From the NCBI RefSeq assembly GCF_000772965.1, contig NZ_JPVQ01000016.1:18622-82621 (forward strand): 64,000 bases of DNA. The letters run 5' to 3'. This stretch comes from Ureibacillus massiliensis 4400831 = CIP 108448 = CCUG 49529 (GTDB lineage Bacteria; Bacillota; Bacilli; Bacillales_A; Planococcaceae). Shown here piece after piece: positions 1 to 8,677 of the stretch (positions are counted from its first letter, which is position 1; each line of letters opens with the position of its first letter). Position numbers and translations under genes: made by a program. Under the pieces are notes generated by a model that was given only the letters and a program-made list of their open reading frames with translations, did no database searches and was not told the DNA's origin.

Positions 1-128
1 ATAGATATTTAAGAGATCATGTTTTTGAAGATGTAGATCGGCCAAATAATTATAATCGTGTCAATAATCTTCAAACAGAATTTTCGGAGGATTTTGATAC
101 CGATTTGGATAAGGAAAAGGAAACTTAG
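1..128 (+). CDS. 3' end of an unidentified protein (partial)
   Basis: An open frame enters from the left edge and ends at a TAG at 126-128, giving the last 41 residues of a protein. The tail is hydrophilic and acidic, with many Asp, Glu and Asn, and ends in DLDKEKET. Codon use matches the neighbouring genes and a terminator follows about 50 bp downstream, so this looks like a genuine gene end. The visible part holds no motif I recognise, so I assign no function. Confidence 0.55.
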   Translation, partial: RYLRDHVFEDVDRPNNYNRVNNLQTEFSEDFDTDLDKEKET

Positions 129-454
129 GACTTAAGTTTGAAAATATGTGGAAGATTATTAATTCAATATATAGAATAAAGGGAAGTACGCCTATGATAA
201 GAAAGGTGTTCTTCCTTTTTTGTATGTTGTAATAAGAAACAAACCTTTAAAAGTTCAGCAACTTTTGTAGGTTTGTTCAATCTCTTAAGTTATAAAGAGA
301 AAAATAAACTTAATTAGTCATATTGTCATCCAAAATAAGTAAAAAGTTCTAAATTTGCTTTTATTGAGGATATCGTTAAAATCCAATGGAAATCTATGTT
401 ACAATTTATATATTGTTAGATATTTTAAATAATTTAACAGAAAGGGAGATTGAG
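129..454. other. Intergenic region before the SLH gene
   Basis: This gap holds the terminator at 177-222. It also holds a second inverted repeat at 241-274, with arms AAACCT/AGGTTT and AAAGTT/AACTTT around a CAGC loop. That hairpin has no T run after it, so it is not a standard terminator. I could not pick out a convincing promoter for the SLH gene, although it must lie here. Confidence 0.5.
177..222 (+). terminator. Rho-independent terminator of the partial first gene
   Basis: Imperfect stem between 178-193 and 204-217 followed by a T run at 216-221. Confidence 0.6.
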
Positions 455-2059
455 ATGAAGAAAAATAGAATTGCCTCATTTTTACTCGCTTTACTTTTAA
501 TCCTTGCTTTACCAATTCAACAAGCGCATGCAGCAGGTTCTTTTAAAGATGTTGCAGAGAATTATTGGGCTAAGGATATTATCAACGAATTTGTTGAGGC
601 GGGTATTATAAAAGGTTATGAAGATCAAACTTTCCGTCCAAATCAAAAGGTTACTCGTGGACAAGCTGCAATTATGCTAACAAATGCATTAGAATTGGAT
701 ACTGAGAATGTAAGTACTATCCAATATAAAGATATTAAAGCAGACCATCCTTACGTTAAAGAAATAGCTGCGGTTACAAATGCAGGTATTATGTCAGGGA
801 GTAATAATAAGTTTGAACCTAACAAGCCACTTACGCGAGCTCAAATGGCTACAATCTTAACAAACGCATTTGACTTAAAAGGAAATAAAACTTCAACTTT
901 CAAAGATGTAAAGAAAGATTATTATGCATATGCAGCAATTGATGCACTATATGCAAATAACATTACAGCTGGATATGAAGATAAAACATTTAAACCTTCT
1001 GTACCAACAACACGTGCTCATTTTGTAGCTTTCCTGTCGAAAGCTCTAGATCCTAATGAGGAAAATACAGGTGTTGTAGATTTATTGAAAGAAGTTTATA
1101 CAAATGAACTAAACCTAAATACTTACGAGTTTGAAGCAAATATGGATTTAGGTCTTATTTTACCTGAGATTGATGAGGAAACACCAGAAGTTGCAGCATG
1201 GTTTGAAGTATTAAAAGATGTTCAAATTGATATCACAGGTGCATACCAAAAAGACCCTATGCAATTTGAAGCGGATATTAACGTTTCATTAAAAGGTGAC
1301 ATTCAATCAACATTCACTATACCAATGGTCATGACAGAAGAAAAAATGTGGATCAAACTTCCAGATTCTCCACTATTACCATTACCAGAAGCGCTTAAAG
1401 GGAAATTTATTGAATTTGATCTTATAGAACTAGCTGAGTTATCTGGACAGCCTGCTTCAACATTTGATATGGAGTTACAAACGAAACTAAATGCAGACAT
1501 TATTAACCTATTCGTTGATTTACTAGGAAAAGATTTCTATAAAGAAATCGATTTAAGTACTGTAACAGTTCCAGAAGGTGTAGATGCTAGTAAAGTAATT
1601 AAATTTGAATTAACGAATGAAACATTAAAACCATTTTTAGATAAAGTCGTTAATGAATTATTACCTCAATTATTAGAGGTATTAGATAATCCTGAATACA
1701 TTAAAGCTTTAGGACTAACAGATGAAGATCTTGCATTAGCGAAAGAATTATTCGCTACTGAAGAAATTAATATTGATGAAGTAGCTTCAGAGATTAATAA
1801 ATATTTAAAAATTAATCAATTAGATGAAATCATAGTAATTAGTGAGGACAATTATATTAGCTATGATGAAAGTACAATTGATATTACGATTACAGCTGAA
1901 GGTGAAGCATTTAGCTTTAAACTTTCATTAGATCAATCAAAATCAAACGTTAATGAAAAAATCGAATTTTCACATGGTATTCCTTCTGGTGACGATGTTC
2001 TTCCATTTGAAGAACTAATTAAACTAGAGGAAGAAGCATTACTAAATGATATAAATTAA
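455..2059 (+). CDS. S-layer homology (SLH) domain surface protein
   Basis: A secreted, wall-anchored protein of about 534 residues. The start at 455 is chosen because AAAGGGAGAT lies just upstream and the protein then begins MKKNR with a classical signal peptide ending AHAA; an in-frame ATG at 386 lacks a site. Three SLH domains follow in about the first 200 residues, each with the FKDV...AI...GI..GY.D.TF.P...TRA pattern. SLH domains bind pyruvylated secondary cell wall polymer. The remaining 330 residues are acidic and soluble-looking, with alternating beta-type stretches, and I do not recognise the domain. The gene is monocistronic with its own terminator. Cargo function is unknown. Confidence 0.85.
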   Translation: MKKNRIASFLLALLLILALPIQQAHAAGSFKDVAENYWAKDIINEFVEAGIIKGYEDQTFRPNQKVTRGQAAIMLTNALELDTENVSTIQYKDIKADHPYVKEIAAVTNAGIMSGSNNKFEPNKPLTRAQMATILTNAFDLKGNKTSTFKDVKKDYYAYAAIDALYANNITAGYEDKTFKPSVPTTRAHFVAFLSKALDPNEENTGVVDLLKEVYTNELNLNTYEFEANMDLGLILPEIDEETPEVAAWFEVLKDVQIDITGAYQKDPMQFEADINVSLKGDIQSTFTIPMVMTEEKMWIKLPDSPLLPLPEALKGKFIEFDLIELAELSGQPASTFDMELQTKLNADIINLFVDLLGKDFYKEIDLSTVTVPEGVDASKVIKFELTNETLKPFLDKVVNELLPQLLEVLDNPEYIKALGLTDEDLALAKELFATEEINIDEVASEINKYLKINQLDEIIVISEDNYISYDESTIDITITAEGEAFSFKLSLDQSKSNVNEKIEFSHGIPSGDDVLPFEELIKLEEEALLNDIN

Positions 2060-2086
2060 CGTATCGTAAGTGAACATAACCAAAAG

Positions 2087-2115
2087 GCCTTGTAGTGATA
2101 CTACAAGGCTTTTTT
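2087..2115 (+). terminator. Terminator after the SLH gene
   Basis: Perfect 10-bp stem GCCTTGTAGT/ACTACAAGGC with a 3-nt loop followed by six T. Confidence 0.9.
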
Positions 2116-2138
2116 AATGGAATATGGAAATATAGTTA

Positions 2139-2146
2139 TAAATTTT
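2139..2146. repeat. Target-site duplication, left copy
   Basis: TAAATTTT directly abuts the left inverted repeat and is repeated at 3557-3564. Confidence 0.9.
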
Positions 2147-3556
2147 GGTTCTTTGTCAAATGTGGTGGTGTTTAATCCACCAAAAAAATCCAAAATACCC
2201 ACTCTTCGAAGTGAGTGTACCTTTTATACACTCACTTCTCTTACAATTTGACGCCATAATATTTTCTTTCTTAATCTTGCGAAAGACTTAATTCCGTAAG
2301 ACTTGCGTTTTATAACCTTAGTTGTATTGTTTACTCCCTCAATATAGCCATTACTATATAGATAGACAAACGAGTTTAAAATCTCTGTTTTCCATCGTTT
2401 AAATGTTCCAACAACTGAATGAAATGCCTCTATATTTGAATTCTCTGCTAATTCACACCAGCGTTCAAGACCTGCTTTAGCCGTATTGCTATTGCTTGTT
2501 TTAAACCATTCATCTAATTTATTTTTTAATACATACGCTTCTTGCAATCTTGGCTTATCTTTTAACAATTCTTTGACTCTACTTTTTTGATCATCTGTTA
2601 GTTTAAACGGTGATTTCCATAAAAGTTCTTTACTTCTTTTACAGAGAATACGATCTTCTTTTCGAAGTTCATTTTGTACTTCTCTTCTCACCTTATCAAA
2701 CCCCCAATAAACCTGTCTCATATAGTGAAATCGATCCGCAACGATTAAAGGGTTTCCAAGGGCTTTTCGAACCGCATCTTTAAAACGTTTGGATAAATCC
2801 ATAACGACCACTTTTACTTCACTTGTGTCACATTTTCGGAAATAGTTTTCTATGGTTTTACTTAGACGATCTGGGAGAACATCAATGATTTTTTTATTTT
2901 GCACATCTACAATAATCGTCTGAAACTTTTCTTTATCGGCATCTCCTTTAAATTCGTCAATGGCAATTATAGCTGGGAGTATACGTTGCACCTTGATTCG
3001 ACGCTGATCAAATAGGCGCATCACTAGATTTGTGCTTACCCCGGCCATTTTCCCAACATCCTTAAAAGAGTTCTCTCCCACATACGTTAATACCTGTTGT
3101 TCAAGGGATGTAGTATGACGTTGATAACGTTTGATAAATCCCACTTTTTCATAAAAAGTCTTCTTACAAGCTGTACATAAATATCGTCTTTTTCGTAGAT
3201 GAATTTTTACAGGTCGATCTTCTATCAGACGTCCTTTAATTTTTTGAGTACGATAACTATGAACTCGTTTTGTTTTAGTACCACAATTAGGACAAGTTTG
3301 TTTCCTTTGTTTTGTTTGAAGCCAGAAGTGAAATTCCCGGTTTTCTTCTTTCATGTCCCATAGTTCAACGTGTTTATCTTTAATTCCTAGTAGTTCCATG
3401 ATAAAATGTTCTTGCATCCTTACTAACTCCATTCCTTTTTTGCGCCACATTAAAGGTATCAAAAAGAGTGAGTAGGATGTTATTTTTTTTGCTTTTTTTA
3501 GAAAGTTGTCAAACTCTTGATTGTACTGACCACACCACCACATTCAGTATAGAGCC
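2147..3556. mobile_element. Complete ISL3-family insertion sequence (1410 bp)
   Basis: The element carries one transposase gene on the minus strand. Its ends are imperfect 25-bp inverted repeats at 2147-2171 and 3532-3556, matching at 19 of 25 positions, with an identical inner block ATGTGGTGGTGT. It is flanked by the exact 8-bp direct repeat TAAATTTT at 2139-2146 and 3557-3564. ISL3 elements are known to make 8-bp target duplications. Intact ends, intact gene and identical duplication indicate a recent insertion. It landed in the gap between two converging terminators, so no gene is broken. Confidence 0.93.
2224..3417 (-). CDS. ISL3 family transposase
   Basis: Transposase of about 397 residues that moves the surrounding element. 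The N-terminal zinc-binding motif reads CPNCG...CTAC. A helix-turn-helix region around FKDVGKMAGVS follows, then the DDE domain with IAIDEFKGD, VVMDLSKRF and a late Glu in GYIEGVNN. The open frame extends to an ATG at 3543 inside the right inverted repeat. I place the start at 3417 (MQEHFIMELLGIKDKH) because GGAG lies nine bases upstream and the length then fits the family. There is no frameshift or internal stop, so the gene looks active. Confidence 0.92.
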   Translation of the reverse strand: MQEHFIMELLGIKDKHVELWDMKEENREFHFWLQTKQRKQTCPNCGTKTKRVHSYRTQKIKGRLIEDRPVKIHLRKRRYLCTACKKTFYEKVGFIKRYQRHTTSLEQQVLTYVGENSFKDVGKMAGVSTNLVMRLFDQRRIKVQRILPAIIAIDEFKGDADKEKFQTIIVDVQNKKIIDVLPDRLSKTIENYFRKCDTSEVKVVVMDLSKRFKDAVRKALGNPLIVADRFHYMRQVYWGFDKVRREVQNELRKEDRILCKRSKELLWKSPFKLTDDQKSRVKELLKDKPRLQEAYVLKNKLDEWFKTSNSNTAKAGLERWCELAENSNIEAFHSVVGTFKRWKTEILNSFVYLYSNGYIEGVNNTTKVIKRKSYGIKSFARLRKKILWRQIVREVSV

Positions 3557-3564
3557 TAAATTTT
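3557..3564. repeat. Target-site duplication, right copy
   Basis: TAAATTTT directly abuts the right inverted repeat, identical to 2139-2146. Confidence 0.9.
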
Positions 3565-3623
3565 TTACTAGCTACCTTAAAAGCTACATTGATCGGTAAT
3601 TGTGATTATCAACAAAGGAATAA

Positions 3624-3650
3624 GAAAAACACACACCCAAATGGATGTGT
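3624..3650 (-). terminator. Terminator of the small secreted protein gene
   Basis: Read on the minus strand, ACACATCC pairs with GGGTGTGT across a 4-nt loop, followed by GTTTTTC. Confidence 0.7.
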
Positions 3651-3690
3651 AATAGTTATACAAGGTTCTTTAGATTTACTACTTTTAATA

Positions 3691-4326
3691 CTAACGGAAA
3701 TTTTCTAAAATTTTTGAACGGCTCTCATTCATTTTGTTAATAAATTGAGTCATTGTATTGAAAGTTTCATTGCGTTTATTTGACAATGATTGAAGACGTA
3801 GCATATCCATCTGCTGTGAATTGCTTATACTGTCAAGGTAGGTTTTCACTTTAGTCAATTCAATTTCAACTTTCGACTTTAAATTAACTAAATGTTCCTT
3901 TTGAGTTGAGTCAAAGTTTAAATCTAATTTATCCATCCCGATGCTTTGATAAATTGCATTCAACTCAGTTAGATGATCACTTAATGTGGACGTATCGATG
4001 CTTTGTTGAGAATTCAATAAAATTAAACCTAGCTCATCATTCATTGCTTTTAAAATAAGGTGTACATTATTCATTTGGCTAGCCTGTTCATTCCTCTTTT
4101 GAACCTCTAATATTTGTTGGTTAAGCTGTTCATCAAGTAATTTCGTTCTTTGTTGCTGAACCATAAGCAGAGCACTTTCAATATCCATACCTTCTAAATT
4201 TATCTGACTGATGTTACTAGTACCGATATTTTCTAAATTACTTTGTGCTGCTTTAGCAGACGGTGGTCCAACAGTAACAAGTACAAAGCTAGCTGTTAAT
4301 GCTGCACCAATTAATAACTTTTTCAT
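3691..4326 (-). CDS. Small secreted helical protein of unknown function
   Basis: A 211-residue protein with a clear signal peptide (MKKLLIGAALTASFVLVTVG...AKA|AQ). The mature part is rich in Gln, Leu, Asn and Ser, with heptad-like spacing such as LLMVQQQRTKLLDEQLNQQILEV written here only as its opening pattern, suggesting an all-helical or coiled-coil fold. There are no cysteines in the mature chain. GGAGTTGGTGG upstream supplies the ribosome binding site. I do not recognise the family. It stands alone between the insertion sequence and the TetR gene. An extracellular or membrane-surface role is inferred only from the signal peptide. Confidence 0.7.
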   Translation of the reverse strand: MKKLLIGAALTASFVLVTVGPPSAKAAQSNLENIGTSNISQINLEGMDIESALLMVQQQRTKLLDEQLNQQILEVQKRNEQASQMNNVHLILKAMNDELGLILLNSQQSIDTSTLSDHLTELNAIYQSIGMDKLDLNFDSTQKEHLVNLKSKVEIELTKVKTYLDSISNSQQMDMLRLQSLSNKRNETFNTMTQFINKMNESRSKILENFR

Positions 4327-4484
4327 AATATTTACACCACCAACTCCGTTTTTTTAGAGACAATGAAATTTTGTATTACTTCAAAAAATCCCTAGGTTAA
4401 ATTGTAAGAGTTAAAGGTTAAATCTAGGTTAATTTCAAAAAAACTATTCACATTTACTCTATAGAAGAGGGATAAAAGTATGGC

Positions 4485-5381
4485 TTACAAAAGTTCTGCC
4501 TTCTTTTTGTGCATATAACGCCATAGGTGAACAGATATCTCATGTGCTTCAGCTTCATGTCGTGAGTTTCTAAAGGATTTATTAAAAGCAGCAACAACTA
4601 CCTCGAGAATAGAATAATTACCTTTGGATGAATTTAATTCACATAATATAAATTCAGCATATTCTTTCCCTTTTTCTGAATCTAACTCGGTTAAATTTTC
4701 AATAAATCCTTGCAGTTGTTTTACTAAGTCTTCTTTTTTAATAACTTTTTCTTCGATTTTACTTCGTAATGCTTGAACAATATCCGGTGTAATGATTAGA
4801 TCACTCGACGAGACAAGATGTGGAAGCATACTTTCTATACGTTTTAAAATGGGAAAAATTATATTTTCAGGGGATTTATTTTGTTTTGTTGTAATAGAAA
4901 TTGTTCGAAGTGTTTGGAACAATATTCCAAATAAGGAAATAGCGCAATCGTAGGAAACACTTCTTATTTCCTCTCCGAAAACATCAACAAGTCGATTGGC
5001 TAACCAATTTAATTCTTGAATCGTATGCTTTTCTAATACCTCTTTAAGCTCAGCATCTTTAAAACCTGATATGGACTCAAATATTTCTAACAAATTGTGC
5101 TCTCGGTTTACATGAAGCAATAGTGATATTTGTTTGACGAGAACATTGAAATCGGTAGGATCTTCATTCATGGCAACTTCAAATCGTCTATTAACTGTTA
5201 CTTCTCTACTTTCCTCTAAAATAGCAATTAAACATTCATTTTTCGAAGTAAAGTGATTATAAAAAGTCCCCTTTGATACATTTGCTGAAGCAATAATGTC
5301 CATAATAGATGTATCGTTAAAACCCTTTTCTATAAATAATTTACGAGCTGCATTAATAATTTGGCGTTTTCGATTATTCAT
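4485..5381 (-). CDS. TetR/AcrR family regulator with a long C-terminal region
   Basis: A DNA-binding repressor of 298 residues. The first 50 residues form the TetR helix-turn-helix (AARKLFIEKGFNDTSIMDI, then SKGTFYNHFTSKNE). Typical family members have about 190-200 residues, so this one carries roughly 100 extra residues after the usual ligand-binding helices. The gene is divergent from a multidrug exporter, the classic arrangement for a TetR repressor sensing an exporter substrate. AGGGTGATCAA precedes the ATG. Dyads in the shared promoter region are plausible operators. Repression of the exporter and of itself is inference. Confidence 0.88.
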   Translation of the reverse strand: MNNRKRQIINAARKLFIEKGFNDTSIMDIIASANVSKGTFYNHFTSKNECLIAILEESREVTVNRRFEVAMNEDPTDFNVLVKQISLLLHVNREHNLLEIFESISGFKDAELKEVLEKHTIQELNWLANRLVDVFGEEIRSVSYDCAISLFGILFQTLRTISITTKQNKSPENIIFPILKRIESMLPHLVSSSDLIITPDIVQALRSKIEEKVIKKEDLVKQLQGFIENLTELDSEKGKEYAEFILCELNSSKGNYSILEVVVAAFNKSFRNSRHEAEAHEISVHLWRYMHKKKAELL

Positions 5382-5543
5382 TTGATCACCCTATTTGCAC
5401 TTTATTACTTAAAATTATACCACAAGTATACTTTGTAAACACTTACAATTCAGCGGATTTAAAAAAATAAATTTATTTCTTGTAAAAAATAGACTACGGG
5501 TATAAAATGTATTTCAGCTATATGAAATGAAAGAAAAGAGAGA
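5382..5543. promoter_or_regulatory. Divergent promoter region with candidate TetR operators
   Basis: The perfect palindrome AAGTATACTT at 5424-5433 sits just upstream of a minus-strand TATAAT that would serve the tetR-like gene. Next to it is TGTAA-ACAC-TTACA at 5434-5447. On the plus strand, TTGTAA (5480-5485) and TAAAAT (5503-5508) are spaced 17 bp and could drive the exporter. A repressor bound at the palindromes would overlap the regulator's own promoter. This is inference from position and symmetry. Confidence 0.45.
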
Positions 5544-5558
5544 GTGAATATAATACTT

Positions 5559-7019
5559 ATGAATACACATACAGAACAAACTCCTCAAAAGCCCCCGTAT
5601 TTAATGATTGCCATTTTATTTGTGGGTGCTTTTGTTGCTTTTTTAAATAATACACTATTGGCTGTTGCGCTACCAACGATAACAAGTGATTTAGGAGTAA
5701 GCTATGCAACAGGACAATGGTTAGCAACAGGGTATATGTTAGTTAGTGGGGTACTTATTCCTGCATCTGCATATTTTATTACCCGATATAAAACAAGACC
5801 TTTATTTATTGTAGCAATGATTATTTTTGCACTAGGTACACTTCTTGCTGCAATCGCTCCAACATTCGCAGTGCTACTTGCTGGGCGAATAATTCAGGCA
5901 GTAGGGTCTTCATTTATGGCGCCATTATTAATGAATGTTATGCTAATCAGTTTCCCCGTTGAAAAGCGCGGTGCTGCGATGGGGATGTTCGGATTAGTTA
6001 TGATTGCTGCACCTGCAATTGGGCCTACATTATCTGGATATATTGTTGAACACTTCAATTGGCGAGTATTATTTGAAATGATTTTACCATTCGCTATATT
6101 GAGTCTATTATTTAGCTTTTGGAAGCTCGAAAATGTGTTACCAAATAAAAAAGTTACATTAGATTATTTTTCCATAGTTCTTTCAACGATAGGTTTTGGT
6201 GGACTACTTTACGGTTTCAGTACTGCAGGTAATGATGGCTGGACTGATCCTATTGTAATTACTACACTTATTATTGGAATTATTGGCGTTACTTGGTTTG
6301 TAATCAGACAGCTAAAATTGGAAACACCAGTATTAGATATGGGGATTTTTAAATCACCAATGTATGCTCTCGCAGCAATTATTAGTGCTGTTTTATCAAT
6401 GTCAATGATGGGTGGTATGATTTTAACACCTGCATATGTTCAACAAGTTCGTGGAATTGAGCCAATGGAATCAGGTTTAATGATGCTTCCAGGTGCTATA
6501 GTGATGGCAATTATGTCGCCGATTACAGGTAGATTATTCGATAAAATTGGCCCGAAACCATTAGCAATTACAGGTTTAATTATTACAGGAATCTCAACAT
6601 ATCTATTAGCAAAGCTTCAAATTGATTCAAGTTATTTCTACATTATTTTTGTATACACAATCCGTATGTTTGGGATCTCTCTTGTTATGATGCCGATTAT
6701 GACAAATGGATTAAATTCACTAACAGCAAAACTTTATCCACATGGTACAGCTGCAAACAATACGATTCAACAAGTTGCAGGTTCAATTGGTACGGCAATA
6801 CTTGTTGCAGTTATGGGTGAACGAGCAGCTTCAGCTGGGGCTGATATTGCAAAAGAAGCAATGGCTAGTGGTACTATGATTACAGAAGAAGCGTTAACAC
6901 AACAAGCATTGCTTGAGGGAATTCATCTGTCGTTTTTAGTAGCGACTTTATTCACAGTAATTGCATTAGTACTTTCATTCTTCTTAAAACGTGTAACAAA
7001 TTCAAAAAAAGCACATTAA
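5559..7019 (+). CDS. DHA2-type MFS multidrug exporter (14 TM)
   Basis: A proton-driven drug exporter of about 486 residues in the EmrB/QacA (LmrB-like) branch of the major facilitator superfamily. The membrane segments are regularly spaced. Motif C-like glycines and prolines occur in MIAAPAIGPTLSGYI, and motif A-like residues occur in GRLFDKIGPKPLA. The frame also allows a GTG at 5544. I prefer ATG at 5559 because GAGAGTGA precedes it and MNTHTEQTPQKPP resembles family N-termini. The gene is divergent from the TetR-like regulator and ends at a strong terminator. The substrate cannot be read from the sequence. Confidence 0.9.
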   Translation: MNTHTEQTPQKPPYLMIAILFVGAFVAFLNNTLLAVALPTITSDLGVSYATGQWLATGYMLVSGVLIPASAYFITRYKTRPLFIVAMIIFALGTLLAAIAPTFAVLLAGRIIQAVGSSFMAPLLMNVMLISFPVEKRGAAMGMFGLVMIAAPAIGPTLSGYIVEHFNWRVLFEMILPFAILSLLFSFWKLENVLPNKKVTLDYFSIVLSTIGFGGLLYGFSTAGNDGWTDPIVITTLIIGIIGVTWFVIRQLKLETPVLDMGIFKSPMYALAAIISAVLSMSMMGGMILTPAYVQQVRGIEPMESGLMMLPGAIVMAIMSPITGRLFDKIGPKPLAITGLIITGISTYLLAKLQIDSSYFYIIFVYTIRMFGISLVMMPIMTNGLNSLTAKLYPHGTAANNTIQQVAGSIGTAILVAVMGERAASAGADIAKEAMASGTMITEEALTQQALLEGIHLSFLVATLFTVIALVLSFFLKRVTNSKKAH

Positions 7020-7040
7020 ACAATATAAAATGACAATCAA

Positions 7041-7073
7041 AACCACTTCTCAGCTTTTGAGAGGTGGTTTTTT
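7041..7073 (+). terminator. Terminator after the MFS gene
   Basis: AACCACtTCTCA pairs with TGAGAgGTGGTT, followed by a T run. Confidence 0.88.
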
Positions 7074-7300
7074 CTAAAAAGCGATTACTAATCAGTGCTT
7101 TTATTGTTGATGAAATCATAATTAATCATATGATTGGCTTAAATAGGCATTTTCCCTTATATTAAAAATGAATAAAATGATGTATATTTATAAATTATTA
7201 TTCAAAAAAATTCATACACGCAACTTTTTGTAATATATGATTTCGTGTATAATTAATTTAATAGCTTTGCCAGTGAAATTTGTGTGTGGGGGTTTGAAGG

Positions 7301-8506
7301 ATGAATGTTCTCGATATTTTAGATAGATTAGACGATATAGAAATAGAGTTTGAACCAATTTATAGTGCGGATGAGCATGTTCTAGTTGCTTATGAAGTAA
7401 TAGGTCAAATTGCAAACGAAGGTAAAAGCTACAAAATTGTTGATTATACTTACGATGAATCGATTCCGGCGGATTTACGTATAGAAATAGAGCATTATGT
7501 TGTGGAAAAAGCGATTAAGCTTGCAACAGATCAATTGCGAGAAGTGAATTTATTATTGCCATGTAATCCGAATTTATTAATGGAGGATTTCGGAGATTCT
7601 TATTTTCAAATCTTAAAAAATTTAGTTGAAGAGTCCCTATTACCTCATATTTATTTAGTAATTCCAGAGCATAAATATAAAGGGGAATTTGAGCAATTGC
7701 AACATCCGATACGATATATTAAAACGTATGGGGTAAAGATTGCTTTAGATAATATCGGTTCTGAAAGTAAATTGGACCAAATATTAATGCTTGAACCAGC
7801 AATATTGAAAATCAATGTTACTCAATTGAATTATAATAATTGGGGGGCACAAAACCATGTGTTTAAAACGATTCAATCACTAGCTGTTAAAATTGGTGCA
7901 ACACTCATGTTTGATCATATACAGACTGACTATCAGCTTCATCATGCTTGGAAAAATGGTGCGCGATATTTTAAAGGTCCTTATTTGCAAAAGCCCACTA
8001 AAGAGTATATCCCACGTGACACGTTGAAGGAAAAATTTCGAAGTGAATGTCAGCATTTTATATCTGCTGAGAAAAAGCAACTTGAAATAAAATATGAGGA
8101 AATGAAAAAGCTGCAGAAAATGATAGCAACCATAGTGGAGATGATTAAACCATCAAGCTGTGATGTGGAAAATTTACTACAATTAGCTAAAAAGTTAGAG
8201 GCATATGCATTTCGTTTTTATATTTGTAATGAAGAAGGGTTTCAAACTTCACCGAACATCATGTTTAAAAATGGTGTATGGAATGTACAAGAAAGTGCAA
8301 TTGGTAAGAACTGGAGCTGGCGTCCTTACTTCCTTTTCAACATCATCAAAATGCGAAATGACGAAAAAGGTGAATTATCTGCAATCTATAGTGATATCGA
8401 GACAGGTGAGTTAACACGTACATATTCAATGGCAATAAGTGATAAGGAGTATTTATTTGTTGACATTACCTACGATTATCTATATGAGCATAATCTAGTG
8501 AATTAA
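7301..8506 (+). CDS. ykuI: YkuI-like protein with degenerate EAL domain and C-terminal PAS-like domain
   Basis: A cytosolic 401-residue protein. Residues 1 to about 245 are an EAL domain and the rest is the YkuI C-terminal PAS-like domain, recognisable by NWSWRPYFL and YSDIETGELTRTYS. YkuI of Bacillus subtilis is known to bind cyclic di-GMP, with no clear hydrolytic activity reported. Here the active site is even more altered. The EAL motif is EVI, the EITE-type glutamate region reads VIPE, the DDFG region reads DNIG, the KID-type motif reads KIN, and the late glutamate region reads FDHI. I infer a non-catalytic receptor or partner. A TATAAT at 7248-7253 is a likely promoter element. Confidence 0.87.
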   Translation: MNVLDILDRLDDIEIEFEPIYSADEHVLVAYEVIGQIANEGKSYKIVDYTYDESIPADLRIEIEHYVVEKAIKLATDQLREVNLLLPCNPNLLMEDFGDSYFQILKNLVEESLLPHIYLVIPEHKYKGEFEQLQHPIRYIKTYGVKIALDNIGSESKLDQILMLEPAILKINVTQLNYNNWGAQNHVFKTIQSLAVKIGATLMFDHIQTDYQLHHAWKNGARYFKGPYLQKPTKEYIPRDTLKEKFRSECQHFISAEKKQLEIKYEEMKKLQKMIATIVEMIKPSSCDVENLLQLAKKLEAYAFRFYICNEEGFQTSPNIMFKNGVWNVQESAIGKNWSWRPYFLFNIIKMRNDEKGELSAIYSDIETGELTRTYSMAISDKEYLFVDITYDYLYEHNLVN

Positions 8507-8524
8507 TGCTAGCTGTAATGAGGA

Positions 8525-8571
8525 ATACCCGTAAAAGTTTGAAAATGATCAAACTTTTACGGGTATTTTTA
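8525..8571 (+). terminator. Terminator after ykuI
   Basis: A perfect 17-bp stem (8525-8541 with 8550-8566) followed by five T. Confidence 0.92.
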
Positions 8572-8665
8572 TAGTTGTGATTTGTTATGTATTTTGATAT
8601 TGAATCATAAAATTAATTGATATGGACAAAAGCGACCTACAGCGTCCATTTAGTGAAAAAGTGAT

Positions 8666-8673
8666 AGAAGGAG
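8666..8673 (+). promoter_or_regulatory. Ribosome binding site that decides the yaaH start
   Basis: AGAAGGAG lies 4 and 7 bases before in-frame ATC codons at 8678 and 8681. No comparable site precedes the GTG at 8798. Confidence 0.65.
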
Positions 8674-8677
8674 TGTT

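Noticed and set aside
241..274. Terminator at the double-stem hairpin
   Set aside because: The stem is good, but no T run follows on either strand.
1303..1500. Antisense reading frame within the SLH gene
   Set aside because: It is a shadow of the coding frame with no ribosome binding site. The same holds for the other antisense frames inside large genes such as ligD, metH and guaA.
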